A DNA stretch of 64,000 nucleotides from contig NC_084802.1 in assembly GCF_963169125.1 (NCBI RefSeq), positions 115,944,903 to 116,008,902 of the forward strand. Reading direction: 5' to 3'. The DNA is from Humulus lupulus (taxonomy: Eukaryota; Streptophyta; Magnoliopsida; Rosales; Cannabaceae). Under the pieces are notes generated by a model. The model was not told the DNA's origin and searched no databases. It saw nothing but the letters and a program-made list of their open reading frames with translations. Shown here in pieces: positions 34,028-46,446 of the stretch (position 1 is the stretch's first letter; every line of letters begins with the position of its first letter). A program made the position numbers and the translations under genes.

Positions 34028-34549
34028 TTACAGATGGTATTTCCTTTCTATATGCTTCCCTTTGGAATTAGCTATTGCTCCACTATTGTCACAATACAGG
34101 ATTAGTGGCTTATTCATATCTGGAATTACTTCAAGATCAATGTAGAATTTCCTCAACCAAACTGCTTCCTTAGCTGCTTCACAAGCTGCTATGTATTCGG
34201 CTTCCATTGTTGAATCAGCTATGCTGGATTGCTTAACACTTCTCCAGACCACAACTCCTCCACCAAGAGTGAACACTGACCTAGATGTTGATTTTCAATT
34301 GTCTTTGTTTGATTGAAAATCAGAATTAGTGTATCCAGTGGGGTTTAGCTCACCCCCTGAATATACCAACATATAGTCTTCCATTCTCCTAAGATACTTG
34401 AGAATGTTCTTTACAATTATCCAGTGTTCCAAACTAGGATTTGATTGATAACAACTTACAATCCCAATTGCATAACATATGTCAGACCTAGTACACAACA
34501 TAGCATACATCAGACTCCCAACTACTAAAGCATAGGAATACTTTCTCAT
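34028..34549 (-). pseudogene. RNase H of the copia element
   Basis: 34549-34295 reads YALVVGSLMYAMLCTRSDI and LKYLRRMEDYMLVYSGGE, the RT tail and RNase H entry. 34276-34028 reads VVWRSVKQSSIADSTMEAEY, ACEAAKEAVWLRKF and YCDNSGAIANSKG, ending HIERKYHL. These are the conserved copia RNase H blocks with the acidic E and D. One shift lies between the two frames near 34280. Confidence 0.88.
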
Positions 34550-35389
34550 ATCGTCTTCCTCCTAAGGTGTCTTGGGACATTGTTCCTTGGACAGAGTAAT
34601 TCCATGTCTGGTTGGTAATTGATCTTTCTTGGAATTATCCATAGAGAATCTTTCAAGCACCTTATCTATATAATTAGCCTGAGAAAGTGTCAAGAGCTTG
34701 TTCTTCCCATCCCTTAGGATTCAGATTCCCAGAACGTAGCTCGCCTCGCCCAATTCTTTCATTTGGAACTTTTCAGCTAACAATTTCTCCACGTTTGACA
34801 ATGTCTCTACATTGTTCCCAATGAGCAAAATGTCATCAACGTAAAGAACTAAGAAAACAACCACTTTTCCTTTGATGTATTTATACACACATACTTCATC
34901 AACATTCTGTTCGAAGCCATATGTTTTAATAATTTCATCAAAAGTGATATTCCAAGATCTAGATGCTTGCTTTAATCCATAAATGGATTTCAGGAACTTG
35001 CACACGTTTTAATCTTCCCCTTTCTTTATGAACCCTTCTGGTTGTACCATATAAATACTTTCATCTAGATAGCCATTCAGAAATGATGTCTTGACCTCCA
35101 TTTTCCATATCTCATAATCATTGGCAGCCGCTATGGATAAGAGGATACAAATGGATTTGAGCATGGCCACAGGAGAAAATGTTTCTTCATAATCAACACC
35201 TTCTCTCTGAGTGTAAACTTTGGCTACAAGCCTTGCTTTGAAAGTCTCTACTTTCTCATCTGCACCACTTTTCTTCTTGTATATCCACTTACATCCTATG
35301 GGCCTGGCATCTTCAAGTGGAAAGAATTGGAATACATTTATTCCATTTCTTGGTTCATGGATTTTTGCCATTTCTTCTTTTCAGGATCA
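34550..35389 (-). pseudogene. Reverse transcriptase of the copia element
   Basis: 35371-35009 has [46 protein letters not shown] and [19 protein letters not shown]. 35005-34721 has FLKSIYGLKQASRSWN and VVFLVLYVDDILLIGNN with the YVDD catalytic motif, then QMKELGEASYVLGI. Normal residues at two copia hallmarks are changed (VDVKTAFLNG reads [10 protein letters not shown]), and a stop lies at 35006. The N-terminal edge of this block is separated from integrase by the solo LTR inserted at 35395. Confidence 0.88.
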
Positions 35390-35394
35390 TCCAT

Positions 35395-38236
35395 TATAAC
35401 ATCCTAAACTCCAGGGACCGTTATAGTGTGCCTTTTAAATAGTGCTAAACTCGCTAATCGAGTCATTTGGCCATAATTGTGTAACTAAGTATGATTAGCA
35501 GTTTAGGGTTAAAATTTTTGGTTAAGATATAACATTTTACTAAAACTTTTACTGTATACATTGGGATCCCAAAAGTATAATTTAAAGGTTATTTACAACA
35601 AAATATTTACAACCAGTCGACCTAAGCGGTAAAATAGGGTTTAACCCTAGTTCCTCTTTCAACCTTCGGCCATGGCGGTCGAGCAGCAGCATATGTACAC
35701 ATTGTCACGTAAGCTCTCCAACTCAAGGATTGCCCAGCTTTCTTTTGCCTTTACCTACACCACATAGCACCCATGAGCCGAAGCCCAACAAGAAAACTTA
35801 ATATGCTCATGAACAAGTAATAACGTGTTACTAAGTCATAATAGGCATGCCTAGCAGTAATAACCCTACTCATCCATGCAAGCAGGTACAATAAATATTT
35901 GTGAAGCCTTGCACTTTGAGTAGATGATTATTAAGTCTCCTACTCTGAGGTAGATGACTAAGAAGTCATTCTTTGAACAGTTGACTAATAATTCACTTCT
36001 AAATAGATGACTGATAAGTCCGTCTTAGTCAGATGACTGATAAGTCTATCTCGGTCAGATGCCTGATAAGTCTTTCTCGGTCAGATGACTGATAAGTCTA
36101 TCTTGGTTAGATGACTGATAAGTCTGTCCTGGTCAGATGACTGATAAGTCCTTCTCGATCAGATGACAGATAAGTCCATCCCAGTCAGATGGCTGATAAG
36201 TCCATCCTGTTCAGATGGCTGATAAGTCCATCCCAGTCAGATCCCTGATAAGTCCATCCCAGTCAGATGACTGATAAGTCTATCTCGATCAGATGGTTGA
36301 TAAGTCCATCCCGGTCAAATGACTAATAAGTCCATCTCGGTTAGATGACTGATAAGTCTGTCTCGGTTAGATGGCTGATAAGTCCATCCCGGTCAGATGA
36401 CTGATAAGTCCATCACGATAAGATGACTGATAAGTCTATCTTGGAGGTCCCATACCCTCCCAGCCATGTGATGTGTAGGTCACCTTAGCCTTTCTGGCTC
36501 TGGCTCTAAATAATTAGCCTTTAGACTAGACATGTGCTTTTAGTTTTCATCGAACTTGAGGTCGGTCTGGCATTAATGCTCATGATGAGTCATTCAATGC
36601 AGATGTCGATTAGATCTAATCTTTATCGGCTTGCATTAAACATGCTAAAATCTTCCTTAACTCATAATTCAATGCCATACGACCAATGCTCGGTACTACT
36701 GCTGAACTTGACTACTAAGTCACAGCTTCACATTTAATACTGACACCATTGTCGAATCTGACTAATAAGTCAATGCCATTCACAAGCGAGAAAGATTTGC
36801 TAAGCATTTGGTATGCAATCAATGTCCACATTTAAACACTCATCATGCCTCATTTATAACCATGCATGTCACATATAGGGTGTAGTTTTCTTACCCCTGA
36901 TTCAAGCGAGAAATAACAATTGAAAAACCCTTGATAATGATCGATCATTTAATCCCTTAGCGGTCACCTATTCATAACCAAATATAACTTCCAATTAATG
37001 AAAATGATCAATGAAAGGATTTTGACCTAAACCTCACTCTCGGGACCTCGAATTGTACCCAAACAGTGAGTAGATTCGATCCCTAGCCTTAGAAATTGAA
37101 ACCCCGAGCCAAAAACCCTCAAAAGTACCCAAAATATGCATTTGATAAAATAGGGTAGCACTACAGTGCAGCCACCCTAGCGCCACAGCACTACAACCAG
37201 AATGAAAAAAACCCTGGCTAGCACTGTAGCGCTCCCTTTGGGCGCTGTAGCGCTAAGACCAGACAGATCACCCTGGGTTTTTCCCCTCCTTCGAATCCTC
37301 CATTTCCAACCTGACACTCAAACTTCCAAACTCCATTTAAGCCCCCAATTAAACCCAAATATCATCTACACATAACCTAGGCATCATAACCCAGGCATCC
37401 CTTGCCAAAAACTCTCATTGAAACTCAACTTTCCAACTCAAGAACTAGCTGAAACTCAAATAGAAAAACAGAGCAAGAACAAGTGTTTTAATGGCTAAAA
37501 ACTCACCTCAATCTCAAAATCACACCCTCTTCAATGGTGGAACATAACCCAAAACCCTCAAGGCTTGGTTCCTTAGCTTGGTTCCTCAAAAAGAGCTTCA
37601 AAAATCAAAGAGAAATGAAAAAGAAATGGTGTACGGGAGAGAAGAGAAATGGTGCTGTATTTTGCTGTAGCTTAAGGGTTATATCTATCCTTATGGTCAA
37701 AAGACCAAAATGCCCCTAGGTCATTTAAAATCCCATTAAGGCCACCAAGGGCAAAACCGTCCTTTTGCGCCTATCTCGTTAATCATAATTAACGCCCTCC
37801 AATTCCCATTATTCTCAATATTCTCAAAAGCTAATAAATTATATCCCATTACCCTTTAATTCTTGGTAATGGTCTAATCCTCAATTACTCCGAGACTCAC
37901 CCCGATCCTTGAAATTAACCCCGTTATGACCAGACCGATAACTTGCATTCATAGATCGTCTCATGTCGAACGGCTCGAAAAAATCCACATTATAATGTGG
38001 TCTTATTCAAAATTCACCAACATGCATGAAAATACACAATTACGCCCCCAACGGGCCAAATTACCAAAATGCCCTTATAATAAAATGAGGACCCATATAC
38101 ATGCTTCTATCATCATATAATAATATAATTCACATAAACATGCATATAATCTTTTAATAACACAATAAATTAATTATGGCCTTCCCGGCCTCCTAATCAA
38201 GGTCCTAAACCTTATTAGGAATTTTTGGGCATTACA
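35395..38236 (-). repeat. Solo LTR of the chromovirus-like family
   Basis: 2842 bp, minus orientation from TGTAATGCCC to GGATGTTATA, flanked by the perfect duplication TCCAT (35390-35394, 38237-38241). It lies within the copia pol gene. It has no internal region, so it arose by recombination between two LTRs. It aligns with 1252-3399 and 59612-62223. It holds a 26-bp tandem array (36003-36445) and a GC-rich island with GTAGCGC motifs (37150-37260). ORFs inside it (36534-36737, 37534-37719, 37926-38120) are not credible genes. Confidence 0.92.
36003..36445. repeat. 26-bp tandem array, about 17 copies, inside the solo LTR
   Basis: The unit is TCAGATGACTGATAAGTC followed by CATCCCGG or CTATCTCGG variants. 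More degenerate copies extend left to about 35915. Confidence 0.93.
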
Positions 38237-38241
38237 TCCAT

Positions 38242-39519
38242 TGCTTCTTTAAAGGTTAATGGATCATCCTTGTCTGTATATTAAACAAGGACATGTACCC
38301 CATGTTCGTAGCGAATAGGTTGTCTCAAAATCCTCTCACTAAGACGTTGCACTGGGGTTTCTTTTCAAGGAATCATAGTTTCCTTAGTTTGTCATTTATC
38401 ATTTAATGATGAAGATGATTGTGATGGAATCTTATCAACTGTGAGTTCCTCCAAGATTACCTTGCTCTGAGGTTTATAGTTATTCATATATTCATGTTCA
38501 AGGAAGGTCGCATTTATTGAAACAAATACCTTTTGATCCTTGGAACTGTAGAAATAACCACCTCTTGTTTCTGGAGCGTTGCCAACAAAAATGCACACTT
38601 CCGAGCTTGATTCATGTTTACCTGATTTAGGTCTAAGAACATGAGCAAGACAGCCTCAAATGCAGAAATGGTGCAAACTAGGATTGTTTCCATTCCACAG
38701 TTCCAGTGGCATTTTGCTAATGGTCTTAGATGGGACTACATTCAAAATGTACGTCGCTGTTTGAAGTGCATATCCCCAGAATGAAAGAGGAACTGAAGAG
38801 TAGCATTACATAGATCTGACCATGTCCAACAAGGTCCTATTTCTTCTTTCAAAAATACAATTTTTCTTTGGCGTTCCTGGTGTTGTGACTTGGGATAGAA
38901 TACCATGCTCTAGCAAGAAATCTTTGAATTCTAAATCCAAATATTCTCCACCTCGATCAGATTGAAGTGTCTTTAGAGTCTTGCCTAACTACTTCTCAGC
39001 CTCAAGTTTGAATTCATGAAACTTACGAAAGGTTTTAGATTTCCTAAGCATTAGGTACGGATGACTATTTCTTGAGTAATCATCAATAAAAGTGACGAAA
39101 TACTCATATCCACCTCTTGCTTGTACATTGATTGGACCACAGACATCGTTGTGTACAAGCTCCAAAGGTTGTTTGGCTCTATTACCTTTCGCATAGAAAT
39201 GACGATTGGTAATTTTTCCTTCTAGACAAGATTCACAAACTGAAAGAGTTCCAACACTTAGTTCTCTCAAAGGCCCATCTTTTGTTAACCATTTTATCCT
39301 TTCTAGAACCATATGACCAAGTCTAAGATGCCAAAGATATGTGTCATCCTCGTTTGAAACTTTTTGTCTTTTGTTAGCTTGTGGTTTTGCTACATTAAAT
39401 AATTCTGAATTATTGAGCGTTTGTTCATTTTCATGAAAGCCATAAAGTCCAAATATTTCAATTGCATGTCTAAAGAAAAAATTAAGAATAATAAAATATT
39501 CTAAAGTCATTACATGCAT
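38242..39519 (-). pseudogene. Integrase (with GAG-pre-integrase zinc domain) of the copia element
   Basis: 39519-38989 reads YLWHLRLGHMVLERIKWL and VCESCLEGKI (H-H-C-C zinc domain), then LVHNDVCGPINVQARGGYEY and FVTFIDDYSRN of the core. Downstream broken frames show TLQSDRGGEY and TPGTPKKNCIFERRNRTLL. Catalytic D, D, E are present, but the usual 'PQQNG' reads PKKNC. 38598-38392 is the C-terminal part. A stop near 38990 and others break it. Confidence 0.85.
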
Positions 39520-39671
39520 AAAATTCTAAATTAACTAAAAAATGAACTAAACATTGTTCAAACAACAGTAAAGTTTTCTTTTGATAAAACTAAATAACTT
39601 TAAATAAATGGACTTTCTTTAACACTTTCTTTAACTAGACGTTTTTCGTCTTTTCCACTTCATGATCTTCA

Positions 39672-40193
39672 TCAGCAACCTTCTTGAATCGTTATATTCA
39701 TCCATCTACACGAAAGAATAAACATCGCTAGTGGACCCTGTGTTAAGAGCTCAGAATGACAAATCTCTTTCCACTTAGTTATAAGAACAAATAAATCATA
39801 TTTACCTTTCTTATTCTTCATAAATTCAGTGATCATTTCACGCTTGGCCGATAGGATTTCATTCTCATAAAACCACTTATCATATATGTGTCCATACATA
39901 GCATGGATGACCTCCCATATATCATATGTAGATTTAAGGTTGTGTAGAGTATTTTTGGTCTCTATATTCACTGATTGGAGTAAATAATACCTAGCCATAT
40001 GATATATTCTTAACCACTTGGCGTACTCAAATTGATCAATCACTGAAGCATCTATTGGTTGTTCATCGATTGGTGGTATTTTAACAGCCTCCATCAAATT
40101 CTCTCTTAACAATAATATATCCATATCATGTCTCCAAAATACTATATTTTCATCATTTAGTTCAACCACTACATTGCAGTTATTTTGAGACAT
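39672..40193 (-). pseudogene. gag of the copia element
   Basis: Start at the MSQNN codons (40193); the frame is also open upstream, but this ATG follows the leader. The frame holds FWRHDMDILLLRENLMEAV, WLRIYHMARYYLLQSV and STYDIWEVIHAMYG, the UBN2/copia gag pattern. Only about 150 bases separate its end from integrase, with no zinc knuckle (CX2CX4HX4C) and no protease DSG motif, so an internal deletion removed them. The frame is open over its 173 codons. Confidence 0.75.
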
Positions 40194-42191
40194 TTTAACT
40201 GAAATAAAATAAAAAACAATAATATTATCATTTGAAAAAATATCAATGTTTTGGAAAGTAAACATGATGCATGAATGCAACAATTAAAACACATAAATTA
40301 ACATTTACTTTTCCACGATAAAACTACCCAACAAATAAAGTGTCGCCTTCGGGTCGATCAAGTTAAATTCAAATAGCTTATAAGACAATCTTATCTTTAT
40401 AATTTAAAACTTAAAATAACTCTTTAATTTCTCTTTTGAATATTAAGTACTGCTGGTTTGGTCAAGATGCAATTATCCACCGCAAAAGCTTAATTACATC
40501 TCTGTAAGTGTAACCCATTATTTTGGATTTCATGGCATAACTTAGAGAGTGTCACCTTAGGGTTGATCAAGCCTAAAATACATCACTTCCTCCTATCTTC
40601 ATAAGAAGCCAACCTTGGTATTGATATGTCTAGAAACTTTCCTTAGGGGGATGGAAACAAAGTCCCCTCGAGGCCCTATTCATATCTCAAGGTGTTGTAC
40701 TAATAATGGAGATCATAGCTCACATTGAGATGTTCACCTTCTCCCACTTAGTATTTTAGATTAAATGTGTTTTAATTAAACTAATGAACTAATTCCAAAT
40801 TAATTACTAGTTTATTAATAACCCTATGAATGTAATTAACTAAACAAATCATAATTATAAAAGAGTCTGTTTCTATAATTAATGTAATCTAAATAATTAT
40901 CCATTACATTCATCTAACTTTACTAAAACGCTTTTTAAATAAAGTTGGTTATCTTAAAGGCCTACAAAAACTATTGCCTTTATTATGGTGTGAGTTACCA
41001 AGTTTTAACTAATTTAATACTTAGTAGTTTACATGCAATTGATTTTACCAAAAAATAATTCATATAAACAAATAGGACAATCCTAGATAATCATGTTTCT
41101 AAAAGATGCATGATTAATGGGAAACTGTTGGGTATCATGAATGGCATGTAATTGACTAATGCATGATCATGTTATCAATCAACCATCAATGAACATTTAT
41201 TTAAATAAATATAATAAATAAATAAATAAACAATAAATGATGATTCGAGTACTAATGGGTATTTCTAAGATTTACAAACCTTTGAAAAAAATTAGAAGTG
41301 AAATTGCAATCTAAGCCTATGTAGCTTTCAAGACTCTCCAAGAATGCTTCTCCTCTCCTTTAGGCTTTCTTGCTAATCTGTAGGAACTTTGTTTTGCCCA
41401 ACTTATTAATTAGAAAAAAAATTCTAATTAATTTATTTAATTAAAAATAACGTTTAATTGAATAACCTTTTATGTCATCCTTTTAATTTAGTTGAATTTA
41501 AAAAATTAAAGAATCAAATTCAAATTATTATTTAATCTTAAGACAGTAAAATATCTTAATCAACTAAAAGATATTTTATTTTCTAATAAAATAAAATAAG
41601 ATAATAAAACTTTTAAATTCACGTAATTTAAAAATTAATTCAATAAAAAGATATTTTATAACAACTTAGGAATTAGAGTTTTTGGGCCCTAGGGTGGGTG
41701 GCACAAGGAGCCAAGGGCTCAGGTGGTTGGCAGGCTGGCGTGCAAGGGCTCGGCGAGGGGCCTGGCGCACATGGACGTAGACGGGTGCGCGCGCCCAAGG
41801 TGCGAGCTGGGAGCCACGGTGCTGCACGCTAGGAGCCGCTAGGATGGGATGCATTTAGTGCGCGGCAGCTTGTGGAGGCTTGGGCCTGGGCGTGCGTGAG
41901 GGTGAGCAGGGGCTTGGGTCGTGTGCCTCTTAGGTGCATGGCTCGACTTCCTCCTGGGTACAGATTTTTAAAATAAATTTACAAAAAAACCTATGCCCTT
42001 TATGGCTTACACAAGATCTAGAAAAACAATAAAATTTCTAACGCAATAGCACCATATAATCAACGATCCATCATTCAACCATACATTCAAAAAAACATAT
42101 CCATTCATTCAATATACATATCAACATACATATAACAAATTCAAGAAACCCACACAATATTTAACACACATATATATATATATGTATAGAC
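40194..42191 (-). other. Leader (5' untranslated region) of the copia element
   Basis: About 2 kb, mostly AT-rich. 41690-41960 is a sharply GC-rich patch (for example GGTGCGCGCGCCCAAGG). A 62-codon ORF in the patch is compositional. No gene is recognised. Confidence 0.6.
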
Positions 42192-42204
42192 TGCTCTGGT
42201 ACCA
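42192..42204 (-). other. Primer binding site of the copia element, initiator Met tRNA type
   Basis: The minus strand reads TGGTACCAGAGCA two bases after the LTR end ACCAACA, one mismatch from TGGTATCAGAGC. Confidence 0.85.
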
Positions 42205-42206
42205 AT

Positions 42207-44211
42207 TGTTGGTATTAAATGATCAAATCCAAGGTGCGCAGCGGAATATATGGACCCATTTTAATAAACATTAGTACCAGCCAGGATCATATACATACAT
42301 AAATATTAAATGACATACAAATAGATCATGGATTACCACTTGTAGCCTATCAAGTGTCATTGAGTCTTTTTGTATAAATCAATGATCTTCGTATCCAGTG
42401 TTCTGAGATCTCACACCCTGATCTTCTAGACCAATCCTCAAACACACAAGGACATGTGTGGGCACGTGGGATTCAAAAGGTTGATTTATGTGACTCCCTA
42501 GATGTACTCAACACGTGGGATCTAGAGAGTTTTGAAAGAGAGAAGGTTTAGAATAGTTTTCAGGTTTTGAAAAAATTATCGCTTTAGAGAGAGTTTGATT
42601 AACCATCCTTTTTTTTACTGAATATCACGTATATCAAATTTATAAAGATATTTAATCTAATTAAATAATCTTTAATTAATTAAAATATTATTCAAATTCA
42701 AACTGATTAGATATTTTCATTTAATTATCAATTTAAAACATATTTAAAAAGAATAATTAAATAACTCATTAAACAAATTTATTTGAAATTCAAAATTCAA
42801 ATCTCATGGACAGAATCCCTGATGCTAGGCACCACACACTGTACTGTATAGTGTGTGTTGCCCAGCCGTATTAGGGTTGCCCTAATTTTCTCATTTGTTT
42901 ATTTAATCTACTTTTAAGACAAGATATTTATTCCCACATAAATATCAGTTTTAAATTAAATTGATAAATATCATATTATAAATAGGATATTTATTATTTT
43001 CTCTCTTTATATTAATCAAAACAAGATTAATATTAATTTTAACCTATAGTTTTCAAAATAAAAACTACATAGTTAAATAACTAATTAATTCAAAATTAAT
43101 CAATTACCCATAATTATCAAATAATTATCTCCTTGACCTGGAAAATTAATTCCATTGCATTTTAGTCATTTCTCTTAACAAATCTTTCTTTTGACATCCT
43201 TACCCTTGATAGTGTAGGACAAAGGTGATCTGGGGACCATGGACTTATAAAACGAAGTTCCAATAAACCAGATTATTAATTAAACTCTTTCATCTAATAA
43301 TCTTATTTATTAATTCCATGATAACTCCACTATAAATATGGAATTGCACTCTAAGTATTTATAGAATTATATTTACAGATTTTTCTCTAGTAGTCCATTG
43401 ATATAATCAATATATGTAGTTCTGTCCTCAATTTATTGGTTCGTTAATTAGATCTAGTCAAAATTACCGTTTTACCCTTCTAATTACCTCTTGATCCTTA
43501 AGTATCATTAATTCACTAGTTAATAATTAATCTATAATCTAATTATAGATTTGAGCTCAATAATTATTCAGTTCCAGAATCAACCCTTAAGGGAACCAAT
43601 ATTCGATCCGTTAGGAAAGTATGGATTACAATATTAGAATTCATGTTCCCAATCATCCATGATAATGAATCTAAAAAAAAAGTCATTAGCCTCATTATTC
43701 TAAGAGACCTTAACGAGTGAATCAAAAGATCCAATAAACATAAACAAGATTTCATGAATACTATGGATTTAGACTGATCTACAAATGATCATCTATTATG
43801 ACAAGAATTAAATCTTTACGTCTAACGACAACGTTGTAAAGATAATTAATTATCATTGGTCATGTCATATAGAATCTCTATTATATACAACACATTTACT
43901 AAGATGTCTATCCACATCAGTAATCTGAATCTAGATTATTTGCATCTCGTATGCTTAGCAAACCGTACTAGTAACCATTCATGAAAAATTTCTTGCTTTA
44001 ATATGTTACTGGCTATTTTATTCATTATATATGATCTTAATTCTCTCATACTAATACAAGAGCATATTCTCATGAATGAATAGGGCATTTTCTTTATATT
44101 ATTATACAATTAATTCAAAAAATAATTATAAAATTCAAATATAATAAAATTCTACTTTTATTTAAAACCAATAAAATGTCTTTACATGCTTTTAGGGCAT
44201 TAATCCTAACA
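42207..44211 (-). repeat. 5' LTR of the copia element
   Basis: 2005 bp from TGTTAGGATTAATGCCC (44211) to TAATACCAACA (42207). A dyad CACACACT / AGTGTGTG lies at 42833-42857. The 63-codon minus ORF at 43564-43755 is LTR sequence. Confidence 0.9.
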
Positions 44212-44216
44212 GTAAT

Positions 44217-44754
44217 TCTCTTAGAACAGTGGCTTCATTTCATTCGTGGTATTAACAGTTCTAGGAGGAAGGTAATAGAGCCATTCCTTTGCACCATCCT
44301 TCAAAGAAAATGGAAATGCTCTTAATTTAATCTGCGCTTCAGTTACTAACGTTGGTTTCATACTAGAGCAGACTATGTGAATCTTTGTCAGATGCTTATT
44401 CGGGTCTACTCCTTGTAGCCCATGGAAAGATGGTTGTAAATGTATGAGGCCCGACTGGAGTTCAAAGTTAATGTCCAACGCCGGATATTGAATGCACAGA
44501 GGTTGATGGTCTAGACTTAGCGCCACCAACTCTTTCAATGTCCTTTCCTTAGCCATCTGAGACTTAACTAATGTTTCAGAGTCAGAATCACCGTTAGATG
44601 GTAATAGTATTTGTACTGGATTGACTTTGTTTGAAGGTTGAAATAGTGGATTGTCAGTGATAGTCATTGAAGAGCGAGACGACAATGTCTCAATATATTT
44701 CTTTATGGCTTGTAGTCTTTCTTGAGTATCGTCACCAGAGATATACACCTGCAA
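44217..44754 (-). pseudogene. gag N-terminal part of Athila
   Basis: The frame starts at 44754 after the primer site. It holds an N-terminal polar region, then KELVALSLDHQPLCIQYPAL, FELQSGLIHLQPSFHGLQGV, and IVCSSMKPTLVTEAQIKLRA with FPFSLKDGAKEWLYYLPP, which is the conserved Athila gag capsid pattern. A TAA at 44221 ends the frame, and the copia LTR begins at 44211, so the rest of gag is lost. The protein would build the virus-like particle. Confidence 0.85.
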
Positions 44755-44824
44755 TCAAAAAAAAATTTAAACTAGTAAGTATGTAGTTAATTAAATTGAA
44801 TAATAAAAAAAAGGCTTACAATAG

Positions 44825-44842
44825 TCCCCAACAACAGCGCCA
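44825..44842 (-). other. Primer binding site of Athila, Asp tRNA type
   Basis: The minus strand reads TGGCGCTGTTGTTGGGGA a few bases after the LTR end CCCATCA. Athila elements typically carry TGGCGCCGTTGCCGGGGA. Confidence 0.85.
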
Positions 44843-44848
44843 AAATTT

Positions 44849-45664
44849 TGATGGGTATCATATGTCGTATCAAATTTAAATATATTTCTTTTATTCACTA
44901 ATACTAGCTACTTCAGTATAGTGGTAAATAAGGGTCGAACCATGAAGACTATGATCAAATTATTATTCAAAATAAGAAGTAAACTGAAATTAGAAAGGTA
45001 TTTTAGTTTTAAAAACTGAAAACATAAAATGAAATAAAGATCAAAGATTAAATAACTATGGATAGAAAGATATTAAAGAAATAGTCAAGAATTACTCTCC
45101 ACCTTCGACAATCAATCTATCAACAATGACGAATAATATTCCCTATTACCAATTAAACTATTAACCCCGCATATAACACTTAAGCAGTCAATTATCCTAG
45201 TTTCCCTATTATACTTAATTAAATCTAAGCCCTCTTAATTAACCCTTTTTACCCAACAATAAACCCACTAAGCATGCGATCTACTTAACCAAGTAAAAGC
45301 ATTACAGTCTATGCAAACAGGTTAATCTAGGCAACAAATTCATTAAGCATGCAATTCATTTAACCTAGGTTCTATTTTTCATCACAATCAAAATACCCGT
45401 CACAATATCCTAATTGTAATTTATCACTCTACTTAGAATCTAAAACTATTAGGTGAAAAGCAATCCTAAGATGATAGTAGAACAATTAAAAACCCTAATT
45501 AGTTGGTCACCTAACAAGATCTCACAATATTCATAGCATTAAATAAGAAAAAGAGAAGAAATTTAATATATGGGAATATAAGAAATAAAATTCATCAATG
45601 CATTCAAGATCTCATGTCTACGGTTTTGAAATAACCCTCAACTATAAAGAAAACTACTCCATAA
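44849..45664 (-). repeat. 5' LTR of Athila, inner part
   Basis: It matches the 3' LTR (11460-12270) from the CATCA terminus to CCATAA, where Tat element B is inserted. The LTR resumes at 58179 with the CATAA duplication. Confidence 0.88.
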
Positions 45665-46430
45665 TCTTGACGCTGTTTTTCATCAACAGTGAAATAAGAG
45701 CACGAAAACAATAATAAGTTATGGCCAATAAAAATATGATAACACAAACGAGATTTTTTACGTGGTTCAACAGTTAAATCTACCTAGTCCACGAGTCTTT
45801 GTTATTAAACTTAAGATGATCTCTGAAAATTCTTCAAGGATGAATTCTCCAGAGTTTCTCTCAAGATCACAAAAATTTGGTCCTTTACAATGGTGCATGA
45901 CCTCTCTATTTATAGAGAAGATTTTAGAATACTATCCCACATATTTTGGGAAGTTATTCTGTATATGCAAATAAATTTAATGTCATTCAAAGCCTGTAAT
46001 CCTATATACAAGGAAACATCCCCTGAAGATCAGGGGGCGTATATGGGATATATAGCAATCAATGTAGACCACGTCTCTCATTGATGATTCACTAAGATAT
46101 TCAAAGTTATTATCTTATATCGCCAAGGCCCTATTCACCCAGGTCTCTTATTGACTTTCGAGCTATAGCATCTTCCTGAGATCACATGACTTCGAGCTCA
46201 TACTTGTGTCAGGCTCGGAGTCCCTGATCCAAGGCCCTCCCGAGAACAGACGTACTTCGGTGTCTGTCTTTCGAGCTCGTGAGGATTTTGAGGCTACCAT
46301 CTTCGAAGTCATCTCTGCTTCACAGGGTTAATCCCTAGGCTGCGGACACATTCCAAACATTACGAGTCCATTCATTGTGAATCCAGCTTTCGAGATCACA
46401 ATCCTAATGGCTTGAAATATGGGTGTAACA
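45665..46430 (-). repeat. 3' LTR of Tat element B
   Basis: 766 bp, minus orientation from TGTTACACCC (46430) to CGTCAAGA (45665). TATA-like CTATAAATAG on the minus strand near 45905-45914. It lacks about 28 bp present in the other LTR near 57765. Confidence 0.9.
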
Positions 46431-46446
46431 TATTTCCCCCTCAAAA
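46431..46446 (-). other. Polypurine tract of Tat element B
   Basis: The minus strand reads TTTTGAGGGGGAAATA directly before the 3' LTR. Confidence 0.8.

Larger units (their letters stand above)
33361..44211 (-). mobile_element. Ty1/copia element, 3' LTR truncated, holding a solo LTR
   Basis: In minus-strand order: 5' LTR 44211-42207, primer site, long leader, gag, integrase, RT, RNase H, polypurine tract, then a 504-bp 3' LTR stump. Integrase before RT gives the copia class. Without the inserted solo LTR (2842 bp plus 5-bp duplication) it is about 8.0 kb. The right flank GTAAT (44212-44216) cannot be paired because the left end is deleted. Confidence 0.88.

Noticed and set aside
36003..36445. 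Regular repeat array that might suggest CRISPR
   Set aside because: Units are contiguous with no unique spacers, and the context is a plant LTR.
41666..41854. 62-codon ORF rich in A, P and R
   Set aside because: It is a by-product of the GC-rich patch in the copia leader.
45762..45974. 70-codon ORF repeated almost identically at 57482-57694
   Set aside because: Both copies are LTR sequence of Tat element B read on the strand opposite to transcription; duplication reflects the LTR pair and not a gene.
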